A stretch of DNA of 17,686 nt from JAAZMA01 sp964564325 (GCA_964564325.1 CAZMBD010000048.1:1-17686); one strand, 5' to 3'; positions 7,371 to 14,992 are shown, counted from the first letter of the stretch. A program made the numbers and translations. The notes: generated by a model not told the origin, from the letters alone.

Positions 7371-8354
7371 TTAAATTATACAATCTAATAATTCTTCTTT
7401 AGTAATTTTTGTAAAATAATATCCTATATCTATTTCATCTAATACTTTTTCTATTTCATCCTCCTTGTATTTTACACCTTTAAATTTATCTTCCACAACA
7501 GATATTTCTCCACCACCAAAGAAGTCTCCATAAATTTTCATAGATTTTATGATTCCATCTTTTACATCTATTTTAGTTTCTATTTTACCTGCTGGGTATC
7601 TTCTGGACTTTTCTATATTGAACTTAGGAGATTCTCCAAAGTTCCATTCCCAAGTATTATATCTTTTTTCCATTAATTTATTTATATTTTTATAATCTTT
7701 TTCTGTCAGTTTATATTCTTCAATTCCCATGCCTTTAAACATATGATTTAATAGTAATTCTTTAAAATCTTCTATAGTAATTTTTTCTTCTAAATGATCT
7801 ATTATATTAGTAACTCTACTTCTTACGGATTTTATACCTTTTGAGGCAATTTTGTCTTTAGATACTTTTAGTGCATTTCCCAAAACTGTTAAGTCTGTAT
7901 CAAATAACATGGCTCCATGGTGGAGTACTCTATCCTTTCTCATATATTGAGCATTCCCACAGAATTTTTGACCATCTATGGTAATGTCATTCCTTCCGGT
8001 AAATTCTGCCTTAATTCCCAAATCAGCTAATACTTCTATTACTGGCTGAGAAAAGGCTTCAAAATTAAAGGCGGAAGTGTTTTTAGATTTGGAGATTATA
8101 GTATAATTTAAATTTCCGTAATCATGATAAACTGCTCCACCACCAGATAGTCTTCTAACTACATTTATATTATTTTCCTTAATATAATCTAAGTTTATTT
8201 CCTGTATAGTATTTTGATTTTTCCCAACTATTATGGAAGGTTCATTAATCCATAGTAAAAATATTTCATCAAATTGATCTAAGTTTTCAAATACATATTG
8301 TTCCAATGCTAAATTAAATTGAGGTCTATTGTCGTCATTTTTTATGTATATCAT
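7371..8354 (-). CDS. lplA: Lipoate-protein ligase A
   Basis: Activates lipoate with ATP and transfers it to the lysine of lipoyl domains (GcvH or 2-oxoacid dehydrogenase E2 proteins) in the cytoplasm. The 327-aa protein carries the lipoyl-AMP binding loop 'RRLSGGGAVYHD' at residues 67-78. 'GRNDITIDGQKFCGNAQ' contains the presumed catalytic Lys130. It also has 'HHGAMLFDTDL', and 'SKGIKSVRSRVTNI' leads into the C-terminal accessory domain. The length matches two-domain LplA. The start codon follows an AAGGGGGA site. It is the last gene of a three-gene operon, 23 bp downstream of the SAF-domain oxidoreductase. No lipoylated protein is encoded in this window, so its target lies elsewhere. Confidence 0.94.
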   Translation of the reverse strand: MIYIKNDDNRPQFNLALEQYVFENLDQFDEIFLLWINEPSIIVGKNQNTIQEINLDYIKENNINVVRRLSGGGAVYHDYGNLNYTIISKSKNTSAFNFEAFSQPVIEVLADLGIKAEFTGRNDITIDGQKFCGNAQYMRKDRVLHHGAMLFDTDLTVLGNALKVSKDKIASKGIKSVRSRVTNIIDHLEEKITIEDFKELLLNHMFKGMGIEEYKLTEKDYKNINKLMEKRYNTWEWNFGESPKFNIEKSRRYPAGKIETKIDVKDGIIKSMKIYGDFFGGGEISVVEDKFKGVKYKEDEIEKVLDEIDIGYYFTKITKEELLDCII

Positions 8355-8377
8355 TAGTCTTTCCCCCTTTAATTTTA

Positions 8378-9658
8378 TTAGCCTATTTCCTTATTTTGAA
8401 TCTGTCTTAATTTATAAATAGAAGTACTAGTATCTAATTCTACCATATCATAGCTTATAGTTTGACCTTTTTTAATATTTCTCAATACTTTGGCATTTTC
8501 TATTAAGCCAATAGGAACTAAATTTTCTGATTTAGCTTTTTTATATTCCTCAATGCTTCCATAAACAGTATAACCACCTATTCCATCTAATATATCACCT
8601 GCTTTTAAATCTTTTTTAGCTATGGTTATAACTTCCGTTACGATACCCTCTGTAGGGGCTATAGTAGCCCTATGGTTTACACAGGCATCATATATAGTAA
8701 TGGGAGTTTCTAAGCTAGTTAAATGATATGGTCTATATAGTACATAATTAGGGCCAGAACCCATATTTAAGTATTCCAATTGATTATGGACTTCTTCTAA
8801 TTTTGTAGTAAATATAAGAAATACTCCTGGTGCAATCCCCATTACATAGTCTACTATACCATATTTATTTAAAATGCCTCCTTCTTCCTTTAACATCATA
8901 AAATTAGTCAAATCATCGATATTACTGGATATTCCATGGCCTCCTCTAATATCTGGTACAAAACCAGTAGCATTGGCCATACAACTCATCTCTATCATAG
9001 TATTGGTTCCATCAATAAAACCTGCTAACATTTGAGGTTTTAGTTCTTTTCTCATAGCCTCTTTATATACCTTATCTGGATTTGTTTCTAAGTCTATAGG
9101 ATTATTTTTTCCTTTACCTAGGGCTAAAACTTCAAAACCTAAGCCCATGGCAAAATCATATAATTCCATAACTGCACCTGGTTCATCTCCTGCAGTTCCT
9201 GTATATATGACACCAGCTTCCTTTGCATATTTATATAATATGGGGCCTACTACTGAATCTGCCTCTACATTTAGCATGATTATATGTTTTTTGTTTTCTA
9301 TACTAGCTAAGGATAATTTAGCCCCTACATCCGGTACTCCTGTGGCATCTACTACAGCTTGTATATTATTTGCCTTAGCTGCTAAATCCATATCTTCAGA
9401 TGCTACATACTTTCCCCTTTCTAGTGCAAAATTTGCTTTATCTAAAGAATCGGTAAATACTATATCTTCTTTTCTTATTCCTGCTGACATTAAGGCCTTT
9501 ATTGCTTTTTCTCCATTTCTATTTATAACTAGAGAAGGCATCATACCATTTATTCTAGACATCTGATTTATTAGACCTTTGCCCATTTTCCCAGCTCCAA
9601 CTATAGCAACATTTATAGATTTATCCTCTTTAGCCAGTTGGTTTAGTTTTCTATTCAT
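8378..9658 (-). CDS. SAF-domain homoserine-dehydrogenase-like NAD(P)-binding oxidoreductase (COG4091 type)
   Basis: Two-part protein of 426 aa. The N-terminal half is a Rossmann fold with the dinucleotide loop V-G21-A-G23-K-M-G26 and a middle 'VVDATGVPDVGAKLS' segment typical of dehydrogenases. 'GTAGDEPGAVMELYDFA' and 'NPDKVYKEAMRKELKP' are characteristic of the 'predicted homoserine dehydrogenase with C-terminal SAF domain' group. The last 110 or so residues (from 'RATIAPTEGIVTEVITIAKKDL' through 'GLIENAKVLRNIKKGQTISYDMVEL') form the SAF-like domain. The substrate of this family is not established from sequence, and a true homoserine dehydrogenase role should not be assumed. The start follows AAGGAGG. 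The gene begins 10 bp after the flavoprotein stop and is followed closely by lplA, so all three are probably one operon. Confidence 0.85.
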   Translation of the reverse strand: MNRKLNQLAKEDKSINVAIVGAGKMGKGLINQMSRINGMMPSLVINRNGEKAIKALMSAGIRKEDIVFTDSLDKANFALERGKYVASEDMDLAAKANNIQAVVDATGVPDVGAKLSLASIENKKHIIMLNVEADSVVGPILYKYAKEAGVIYTGTAGDEPGAVMELYDFAMGLGFEVLALGKGKNNPIDLETNPDKVYKEAMRKELKPQMLAGFIDGTNTMIEMSCMANATGFVPDIRGGHGISSNIDDLTNFMMLKEEGGILNKYGIVDYVMGIAPGVFLIFTTKLEEVHNQLEYLNMGSGPNYVLYRPYHLTSLETPITIYDACVNHRATIAPTEGIVTEVITIAKKDLKAGDILDGIGGYTVYGSIEEYKKAKSENLVPIGLIENAKVLRNIKKGQTISYDMVELDTSTSIYKLRQIQNKEIG

Positions 9659-9668
9659 AATTTCCTCC

Positions 9669-10892
9669 TTAATCTAAGCTAGAATTTTTACCTGCTACAT
9701 AGCCAGACGACCATGCCCATTGGAGATTAAAACCACCACAATCTCCATCTATATCTACTATTTCTCCTGCAAAAAATAAGCCTTCTACTAATTTTGATTC
9801 CATAGTAGCAGGATTTATTTCATTAGTATTTATTCCTCCTGCTGTGACTTGTGCGTCTTTAAAGGATTTACTACCAATTATATTAAATCTCCAATCTGTT
9901 AATATTTCTGTCATTTTTCGTATTTCTTCATTAGATAAATAGGCTATTTGTTTATCTTTATCTATATTTATTTCCTTAAGTATAGGTAATATAAGTCTTT
10001 TATTTATAAGCCCAATAAGACCTATTTCTATAGTCTTTTTTGGCATAAAGCTAAATCTATATTTTAAATAATCATATAATTCCTCTTGAGTTTTAGTATG
10101 AATAATAGAAACACCTAATTCTACTTTGCAGCCACTATTTAAATATTCTAATGCAGTTCTACTTATTTGTAAAATAGGTGGACCTGAAATACCATAATTA
10201 GTAAATAGTATATCTCCAATGTCTTTCTTTATTAATTCTCCTTCTTTATAAAGACTGGCTTTTCCTAAAACCTTTACCCCATCTACTTGTTTGAAAATAT
10301 CTCCTTCTAATTTTAACTGGACTAAACCTGGAAAGACATCTACTATAGTATGGCCTAGTGAATTAGCTAATTTATATCCATATCCATCTGAACCAGTATT
10401 TGGTGCAGCATTTCCCCCTGTGGCAAGTATTACTTTATCTCCATATATTTTTTTCCCATTATTTAATGTCAAAATAAATCTATCTTCTTTCCTTATATCT
10501 GATACAAAGGAATCCGTTAAAACCTCTATACCTAAATCTTCTAATTCAAATCTAAGTACATCTAATATACTAGAACTTTGAAAAGATAGAGGAAATACCT
10601 TACCATTGTCCTCAATGGCAGGAGTTATTCCCAGTCTTTCAAAAAAGTTCATGGTATCTTCTACACTAAATTTAGATAATGAGCTATAAGCAAATTTAGG
10701 ATTTTCCCCATGAAAATTATCTATATTTAAATTTACATTTGTATAATTGCATCTTCCATTTCCTGTAGCTAATATTTTTCTCCCTACTCGATTATTTCTT
10801 TCAAGTACTATAACATCTGCTCCATTTATCTTAGATACAATGGCAGCCATCATTCCTGCTGCCCCACCACCTATTATTAATACTTTTGGCAT
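9669..10892 (-). CDS. HI0933/BaiN-family FAD-dependent oxidoreductase
   Basis: Flavoprotein of 407 aa, full length for the family. The N-terminus carries the FAD ADP-binding loop G8-G-G10-A-A-G13 and the family block 'GRKILATGNGRCNYTN'. A second nucleotide-binding segment, 'DKVILATGGNAAPNTGSDGYGY', follows. The C-terminal 'GLFFAGEIVDIDGDCGGFNLQWAWSSGYVAG' closes the FAD site. Family members are common in Clostridia. One has been linked to the reductive arm of bile acid 7-dehydroxylation (BaiN), but most have no known substrate, and nothing nearby suggests bile acid metabolism. The ATG follows AAAGGAG. It is the first gene of the operon that continues with the SAF oxidoreductase and lplA. Confidence 0.9.
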   Translation of the reverse strand: MPKVLIIGGGAAGMMAAIVSKINGADVIVLERNNRVGRKILATGNGRCNYTNVNLNIDNFHGENPKFAYSSLSKFSVEDTMNFFERLGITPAIEDNGKVFPLSFQSSSILDVLRFELEDLGIEVLTDSFVSDIRKEDRFILTLNNGKKIYGDKVILATGGNAAPNTGSDGYGYKLANSLGHTIVDVFPGLVQLKLEGDIFKQVDGVKVLGKASLYKEGELIKKDIGDILFTNYGISGPPILQISRTALEYLNSGCKVELGVSIIHTKTQEELYDYLKYRFSFMPKKTIEIGLIGLINKRLILPILKEINIDKDKQIAYLSNEEIRKMTEILTDWRFNIIGSKSFKDAQVTAGGINTNEINPATMESKLVEGLFFAGEIVDIDGDCGGFNLQWAWSSGYVAGKNSSLD

Positions 10893-10926
10893 ATTATTGA
10901 CTCCTTTATTTTTATCATCCTTTTAT

Positions 10927-10955
10927 ATTTTATATCTTTTATGAAAATTTGTCTA
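10927..10955 (-). promoter_or_regulatory. Likely promoter of the flavoprotein-SAF-lplA operon
   Basis: On the minus strand TAGACA (10950-10955) and TAAAAT (10927-10932) are separated by 17 bp, about 35 bp before the flavoprotein start codon. Each box is close to the sigma-A consensus. Confidence 0.5.
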
Positions 10956-11047
10956 ATAAAAACATAATCAAAATTAGTTCCAAAACCCTTTATTAGTAAA
11001 AAAACATCCTATTGGATAAAATATATATGCAAATACTAAAACCAAAA

Positions 11048-11075
11048 TGTAACATACTTGTAATCTTATTGTAAT
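11048..11075 (+). promoter_or_regulatory. Three 11-bp-spaced TGTAA direct repeats (response-regulator operator)
   Basis: TGTAA(C/T) occurs at 11048, 11059 and 11070, exactly 11 bp apart; on the other strand this reads TTACA-N6-TTACA-N6-TTACA. Direct repeats with one-turn spacing, ending about 22 bp before a -10 box, are the usual arrangement for OmpR/PhoP-family activators. The PhoP box TTAACA is similar but not identical. The regulator itself is not in the window. Confidence 0.55.
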
Positions 11076-11096
11076 TATTTTTTAACCAAAAATTGG

Positions 11097-11102
11097 TATA
11101 CT
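11097..11102 (+). promoter_or_regulatory. -10 box of the secreted stalk-domain protein gene
   Basis: TATACT, 39 bp before the ATG at 11142, with no good TTGACA 16-18 bp upstream. That would fit a promoter needing an activator at the TGTAA repeats. A short inverted repeat, ACCAA/TTGGT, lies between the repeats and this box. Confidence 0.5.
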
Positions 11103-11141
11103 AGTAATAAATAATATTTTAATATCTAAGGAGATGATTAA

Positions 11142-12680
11142 ATGAAAAGAAAAAAGATTCTAATTTTAGGTTTAATTATTAGTATGGTTTTAAGCAATAT
11201 ATCTTTTGCACATGCTGAAAAGGACAATAGAATTTTAAGTAATACTAATGATAAAATAGAAATTAAAGAAAAAAGCGAGATTAAAATTAAAAAAGAAGTT
11301 GCAAAATATCAATATGGCAATATAAAAATAGACATAGAAATTCCTGTTATAGAAGGCTTGACTGATTTAAAATTTCAAGAGCAAATAAATGATACTATTA
11401 AACAAAAAGCTCTAAAATTAAAAACTGATTTTGAGAAAGAAGCAAAAAAAGTTTCAAAAGAATATAAAAAACTAGGTAAAAGCTCCGTTGAAATGGAATT
11501 CAATTTAAGTTTTGATGTTAAAAATGAAAATGGAGTAATATCTATAGTATTAAAAACCTACACATACATCGGTGCTGGAAATGGTCAAAATGCAAACTAC
11601 TATTTCAATATTGATATTAACCAAAATATGATGATCAAATTGTCGGATTTATTTAAAACGGGAAGTAATTATAAAGAAATAATAAACAAAGAAATCCAAA
11701 AACAAATTCTTGAAATGGAAAATAAAGACAGAATTTTTTGGAAAGATAAAGAATTTAAATTTATAGCTAATGATAATTCATTTTATATTGAAGATGGAAA
11801 TTTAGTTATAGTTTTCCCTCAGTATTCAATTATTTCAAGGGATATTAGTATTCCAGAATTTAGAATTCCCTTGTATAAATTAAATGATTGCCTAAGGAAC
11901 CCAGTTTCTACAATTGAAAGAAATGTATATTACAATAATAAATATAATTTTCAATTTAAAATGCCCTCTTCATGGGAAGAAAAAGTTTATATAGTTGAAC
12001 ATCATGCCTTAAATAATTTAGAATTAAAGGTTAATTTTATATATACTCCAGAAAACTCTAATTTAGAAGATTGTGAATTAATGTCTATTTTAGCAATAGA
12101 TAGAGATGCTTATTACAAATTATCCAAATCAGGAAAAGAAAGATTAGGATATAAAGTTTCAGAAACAAAGGAATATGTCTTTTTAATTGAAATATATAAT
12201 GGACGAAATCCTTATGTATTTGGATCAAGAGCTTATAATGAATATAAGGAATTGGAAATTTCAATTGATAAAATAGATGAGTTGTTTAAACTTACTCTTA
12301 AAGAAGAATCAAAAAAAGATATAAAAGATTATAAATGGGTCATTGTAAATGGTAAAAAAGTAAAATTAGATAAAGATGTATATATAAATAAAAATGGAAC
12401 ATTAATGATACCTGTAGCTATAGTGTCTAGAACATTAGGATATACAGTAAAATGGAATTCTAAAACAAAAACTATAACTTTAGACTTAGACGGGGATAAA
12501 ACTAGTACAGTTACAATTGGAAAAAATCAATATGCCTACTCTAAATCATCATTTTACTTAGCAGAATCATCAATAGTTATTGATGGTATAACATTTGTTC
12601 CAATTGATTATTTTGAGAAAGTATTGAAGTTAAATGTTTCAGTAAATGTTGATGGAATGTTAACTATTGAAAATAAATAA
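11142..12680 (+). CDS. Secreted DUF4163/DUF3298 protein with C-terminal copper-amine-oxidase-N-like stalk domain
   Basis: A 512-aa exported protein. The basic start (MKRKK), hydrophobic core and AHA|E site at about residue 25 make a clear signal peptide. Residues about 50-145 resemble DUF4163 ('YQYGNIKIDIEIPVIEGL', 'YTYIGAGNGQNANYYFNID'). Residues about 155-245 resemble DUF3298 ('MIKLSDLF', 'FYIEDGNLVIVFPQYSI'). This pair is seen in Firmicute envelope proteins such as the N-terminal part of PdaC. A middle region (about 258-390) beginning 'YNNKYNFQFKMPSSWEE' is unassigned. Residues about 398-511 match the stalk domain called copper amine oxidase N-terminal-like ('VNGKKVKLDKDVYINKNGTLMIP', 'TLGYTVKWNSKTKTITL'), which in Clostridia is a wall or extracellular module and implies no copper enzyme. 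The start follows AAGGAGATG. It is a single-gene unit with a probable regulated promoter. Confidence 0.85.
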   Translation: MKRKKILILGLIISMVLSNISFAHAEKDNRILSNTNDKIEIKEKSEIKIKKEVAKYQYGNIKIDIEIPVIEGLTDLKFQEQINDTIKQKALKLKTDFEKEAKKVSKEYKKLGKSSVEMEFNLSFDVKNENGVISIVLKTYTYIGAGNGQNANYYFNIDINQNMMIKLSDLFKTGSNYKEIINKEIQKQILEMENKDRIFWKDKEFKFIANDNSFYIEDGNLVIVFPQYSIISRDISIPEFRIPLYKLNDCLRNPVSTIERNVYYNNKYNFQFKMPSSWEEKVYIVEHHALNNLELKVNFIYTPENSNLEDCELMSILAIDRDAYYKLSKSGKERLGYKVSETKEYVFLIEIYNGRNPYVFGSRAYNEYKELEISIDKIDELFKLTLKEESKKDIKDYKWVIVNGKKVKLDKDVYINKNGTLMIPVAIVSRTLGYTVKWNSKTKTITLDLDGDKTSTVTIGKNQYAYSKSSFYLAESSIVIDGITFVPIDYFEKVLKLNVSVNVDGMLTIENK

Positions 12681-12801
12681 AAGAGAATATAAACCATATT
12701 TACAATACTATATCCTATAGATAATCATTTCATAAACAAAAGGTCTAGTAAATTATTCTCATAATTATTTGCTACTTGACTTTATTCTATAATATTTAAA
12801 A

Positions 12802-12822
12802 CCTCTAGAAATAATCTAGAGG
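12802..12822. terminator. Bidirectional terminator between convergent genes
   Basis: Perfect stem CCTCTAGA-AATAA-TCTAGAGG, followed by CTTT on the plus strand and TTTTAAATATT on the minus strand. It lies between the stalk-domain gene (stop at 12680) and the convergent radical SAM gene (stop at 12904). A second, AT-rich inverted repeat (12826-12834 with 12851-12859, TAAGTTAAA/TTTAACTTA), followed by a T-rich stretch, lies next to it and may help on the plus strand. The rest of 12681-12903 shows no gene. Confidence 0.75.
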
Positions 12823-12903
12823 CTTTAAGTTAAAATGAAAAATCATAAAGTTTAACTTATTTCTTTTTCCCTTTTCATATTACCAACCCAATTATATAAT
12901 ATT

Positions 12904-13773
12904 TTACAATCTCCTATAAATTTCCTTTTCCTCATAATCACCATATTTAAGTCCTTCTTCTATTTGTCTTAATATCAATTCCTTATCTTCCATAAGAGTT
13001 CCCCTTAAAGATAAATAATTTGAGGCATGATTACTTCTAAATATACAATTCTCTATTTCTAAATTTTTCACTAAACTTTTGGTTTCTAGTAAAATTTCTT
13101 TAGGATCCAGAAGTTGCAATTTTCCACTTTGTACATCTTCATATAATTCAGTTCCTTCTTCTAATAAAAGAGTTAATAAACCTATATAATCTGGCTCCAT
13201 AGCATTTAATACCTTTGCTGATTCTAAAGCATGTTCCATAGAATTTTCTTTTCCACCTATGCTGGATATTAGAGTTACTGAAGATTTTATATTAGAATCT
13301 TTGATTTTTTTACCCGCTTCTATCATTTCCCCTGATTTAACACCTTTTTTTATATCTTTTAAAATTCTATCGCTACCAGATTCTAGGCCTAAATATATAA
13401 TGCCAAGGCCTAAGTCCCTTAATTCTTCTAATTCTTCTTTAGATTTTAATAATACAGATTTAGGTGAACCATATATACCTACTCTTTCACATTCTGGAAA
13501 TATATTTTTTATAACCTTAAGAATTTTTATTAATTCCCTAGTTTTAATAATTAATGCATCCCCATCAGCTAAAAATATCCTTCTACTATTTTTATAATAT
13601 TTTCTTCCTAAATATAAATCTTCAATGATTTCTTCTGTAGGTCTAATTTTAAATTTATCTTCCTTATACATGGAACAAAATGTACATTTATTGTGAGAAC
13701 ATCCAATAGTGGCCTGTATAATTAAACTATAAGCTTCACTGGGAGGCCTATATAATTTACCTTCATATCTCAT
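12904..13773 (-). CDS. Radical SAM protein, uncharacterised
   Basis: A 289-aa radical S-adenosylmethionine enzyme. Near the N-terminus 'IGCSHNKCTFCSMY' contains C25, C30 and C33, the [4Fe-4S] ligands in a CX4CX2C spacing rather than the common CX3CX2C; this spacing recurs in an uncharacterised clostridial group with a 'GCxxNxCTFCxMY' start. Further SAM-barrel features are 'RIFLADGDALIIKTREL' (the usual beta-2 'DGD' element), 'IGIYGSPKS'-like and 'GIIYLGLESGSDRILKDIKKG' (the GLESG element that contacts SAM), and 'TLISSIGG'. There is no extra C-terminal cluster or B12 domain, so the substrate cannot be deduced. The ATG has an AAAGGAG site. The gene starts 43 bp downstream of the ncRNA terminator and probably has its own weak promoter or depends on readthrough. 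Confidence 0.85.
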   Translation of the reverse strand: MRYEGKLYRPPSEAYSLIIQATIGCSHNKCTFCSMYKEDKFKIRPTEEIIEDLYLGRKYYKNSRRIFLADGDALIIKTRELIKILKVIKNIFPECERVGIYGSPKSVLLKSKEELEELRDLGLGIIYLGLESGSDRILKDIKKGVKSGEMIEAGKKIKDSNIKSSVTLISSIGGKENSMEHALESAKVLNAMEPDYIGLLTLLLEEGTELYEDVQSGKLQLLDPKEILLETKSLVKNLEIENCIFRSNHASNYLSLRGTLMEDKELILRQIEEGLKYGDYEEKEIYRRL

Positions 13774-13814
13774 ATTGTATTACTCTCCTTTATAATTTTG
13801 CTTATATTATACAT

Positions 13815-13843
13815 GAAAAAAGATAGCCCATAAAGGCTATCTT
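13815..13843 (-). terminator. Terminator of the structured ncRNA
   Basis: On the minus strand AAGATAGCC-TTTATG-GGCTATCTT forms a perfect 9-bp stem followed by a run of Us. The 5' arm's AAGATAG also matches the very start of the transcript, so the two ends of the RNA could pair instead. Confidence 0.9.
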
Positions 13844-14036
13844 AACTTATATCATAGTGAAAGTTTAAATCTTTGCCAAGGTCTAAAACTTCCATTGGAA
13901 GAAGAGACAAAGGCAGCAGTTCTTATTCCATGTTTTTTTAAAAAACGATGAGGTAGCAGAGCCACCTCATCCTCTTTTTCAAATCCCAACTTAAGGCATG
14001 GAGTCTCCTCTTTTTATTTGATAGTTCCCTATCTTT
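13816..14036 (-). ncRNA. Independent structured RNA of about 220 nt, family not assigned
   Basis: A self-contained transcription unit without a plausible ORF: near-consensus promoter, start near 14034-14036, strong terminator at 13815-13843. Visible structure on the minus strand: (1) a 5' hairpin GATAG-GGAA-CTATC; (2) a 10-bp long-range stem, 14003-14012 with 13899-13908 (one G-U); (3) directly stacked on it, TCCATG/CATGGA (13997-14002 with 13927-13932), leaving an 18-nt bulge only on the 3' strand; (4) an 11-bp hairpin, GATGAGGTGGC-TCT-GCTACCTCATC (13947-13971), flanked by A5/U5; (5) a small hairpin CTTCC-AAT-GGAAG; (6) the terminator. Length and promoter suit a housekeeping-type RNA. 6S RNA and the clostridial raiA motif are possible identities, but the lack of a bubble open on both strands argues against ordinary 6S. 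The RNA call is fairly sure; the identity is open. Confidence 0.68.
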
Positions 14037-14042
14037 AATATT

Positions 14043-14071
14043 ATTATACAGATATAGTAAAATTATGTCAA
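14043..14071 (-). promoter_or_regulatory. Consensus sigma-A promoter of the ncRNA
   Basis: Perfect TTGACA (14066-14071) and perfect TATAAT (14043-14048) with the ideal 17-bp spacer, starting 21 bp after the XRE stop codon. This is the best promoter in the window and points to strong, probably constitutive transcription. Confidence 0.9.
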
Positions 14072-14092
14072 ATATTTTTATTTATAAGTTTT

Positions 14093-14854
14093 TTATAAAA
14101 ATGGTGCTAGATCTCTAATTGCATTAAAACCATGTTTTTTTACTAATATATCCGCCAGTTTATATAAGGTATCCTTACCTAAAAAAGGATATAGGCCAGC
14201 ACAATTTTCCGCCTTCCCTTCCTCTATCATCTTTAATACTAATTCATCTAGAATTTCTTCGCTTAAGAATGGGGCTAGAGTTGTAATCTCTAGGGTTGTA
14301 ATCTCTCCTGTACTTCCTAAATCCATTAATTCATTTACTAATCTATCTAAAGTATTCTGGCTTAGAAAGGGTGCAAGTCCCACTAATTCTTTTGCGTTTT
14401 CTACAACATCAATCTTTTCTACCCATTTGTCTAAAAATTCTCCGTCTACAAAGGGGGCAATTCCTATTAATTCGTGTATAGTTATTCTATCCATATTCTC
14501 ATCTAGTATTATTTCCATAATACTTTTTGTCTGATTTGGTTTCAGTATAGGGGCTGCTTTTGATACAGTCTCTACTGTTACCTGGTGATTTTGCACATAT
14601 TCTTCTGTATTTCCTTCAATTATATTATTTAATAGTTCTGTTTCCTCGCTACTAGAAAGAAGTTCGTCTATTGTACAGTCAAATATCTTAACTAGTTCTG
14701 GCAACTTTGAAATATCTGGCATAGAATTTCCTCTCTCCCAATTGCTAACTGCTTGATAACTAACACCCATAGTATCTGCCAATTCCATTTGAGTCATATT
14801 TTTAGCTTTTCGCATCTCTGCTATTTTTTTCCCCACCTTCTGTGTATCAAACAT
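14093..14854 (-). CDS. XRE-family regulator with C-terminal 'LAPFL' repeats
   Basis: DNA-binding protein of about 253 aa. Residues about 5-60 form a Cro/CI-type helix-turn-helix ('KIAEMRKAKNMTQMELADTM', 'SYQAVSNWERGNSMPDI'). After a polar linker the C-terminal half consists of about five units with the core (L/I)APF(L/V), 28-33 residues apart, each followed by an 'xxxLDxLV' amphipathic helix; a looser 'AAPIL' precedes them. The last unit stops right after APFL at the end of the protein. I know no established function for this repeat region; it could bind protein or ligand. The chosen ATG (14852-14854, MFDTQ) follows AAGGAAG at 7 bp; an ATG six codons upstream (14872) has no good site. The C-terminus lies just before the ncRNA promoter, with no terminator between. 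Confidence 0.88.
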   Translation of the reverse strand: MFDTQKVGKKIAEMRKAKNMTQMELADTMGVSYQAVSNWERGNSMPDISKLPELVKIFDCTIDELLSSSEETELLNNIIEGNTEEYVQNHQVTVETVSKAAPILKPNQTKSIMEIILDENMDRITIHELIGIAPFVDGEFLDKWVEKIDVVENAKELVGLAPFLSQNTLDRLVNELMDLGSTGEITTLEITTLAPFLSEEILDELVLKMIEEGKAENCAGLYPFLGKDTLYKLADILVKKHGFNAIRDLAPFL

Positions 14855-14992
14855 CTGCATTCTTCCTTTCATATGATTTTTAGGGTCCCCTATAATCTTA
14901 TAATAGCAGATTTAGTATTTTATTTTGAAGCAAGTGGTGATTGAGTTAGTGATTTTATTCTCTACTTATCTCAAGTTTTACTTTATCGAAAT

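Noticed and set aside
11142..12680. A copper amine oxidase
   Set aside because: Only the N-terminal-like stalk domain is present; there is no catalytic domain or topaquinone motif, and in Clostridia this module is a structural wall domain.
13816..14036. Firm identification as 6S RNA, SRP RNA or tmRNA
   Set aside because: No SRP domain IV motif and no tRNA-like ends were seen; the 6S-type bubble open on both strands is missing. The identity is left open.
14753..14944. Small plus-strand frame overlapping the XRE gene start
   Set aside because: The translation is His/Phe/Ser-rich without motifs and is antisense to the conserved helix-turn-helix.
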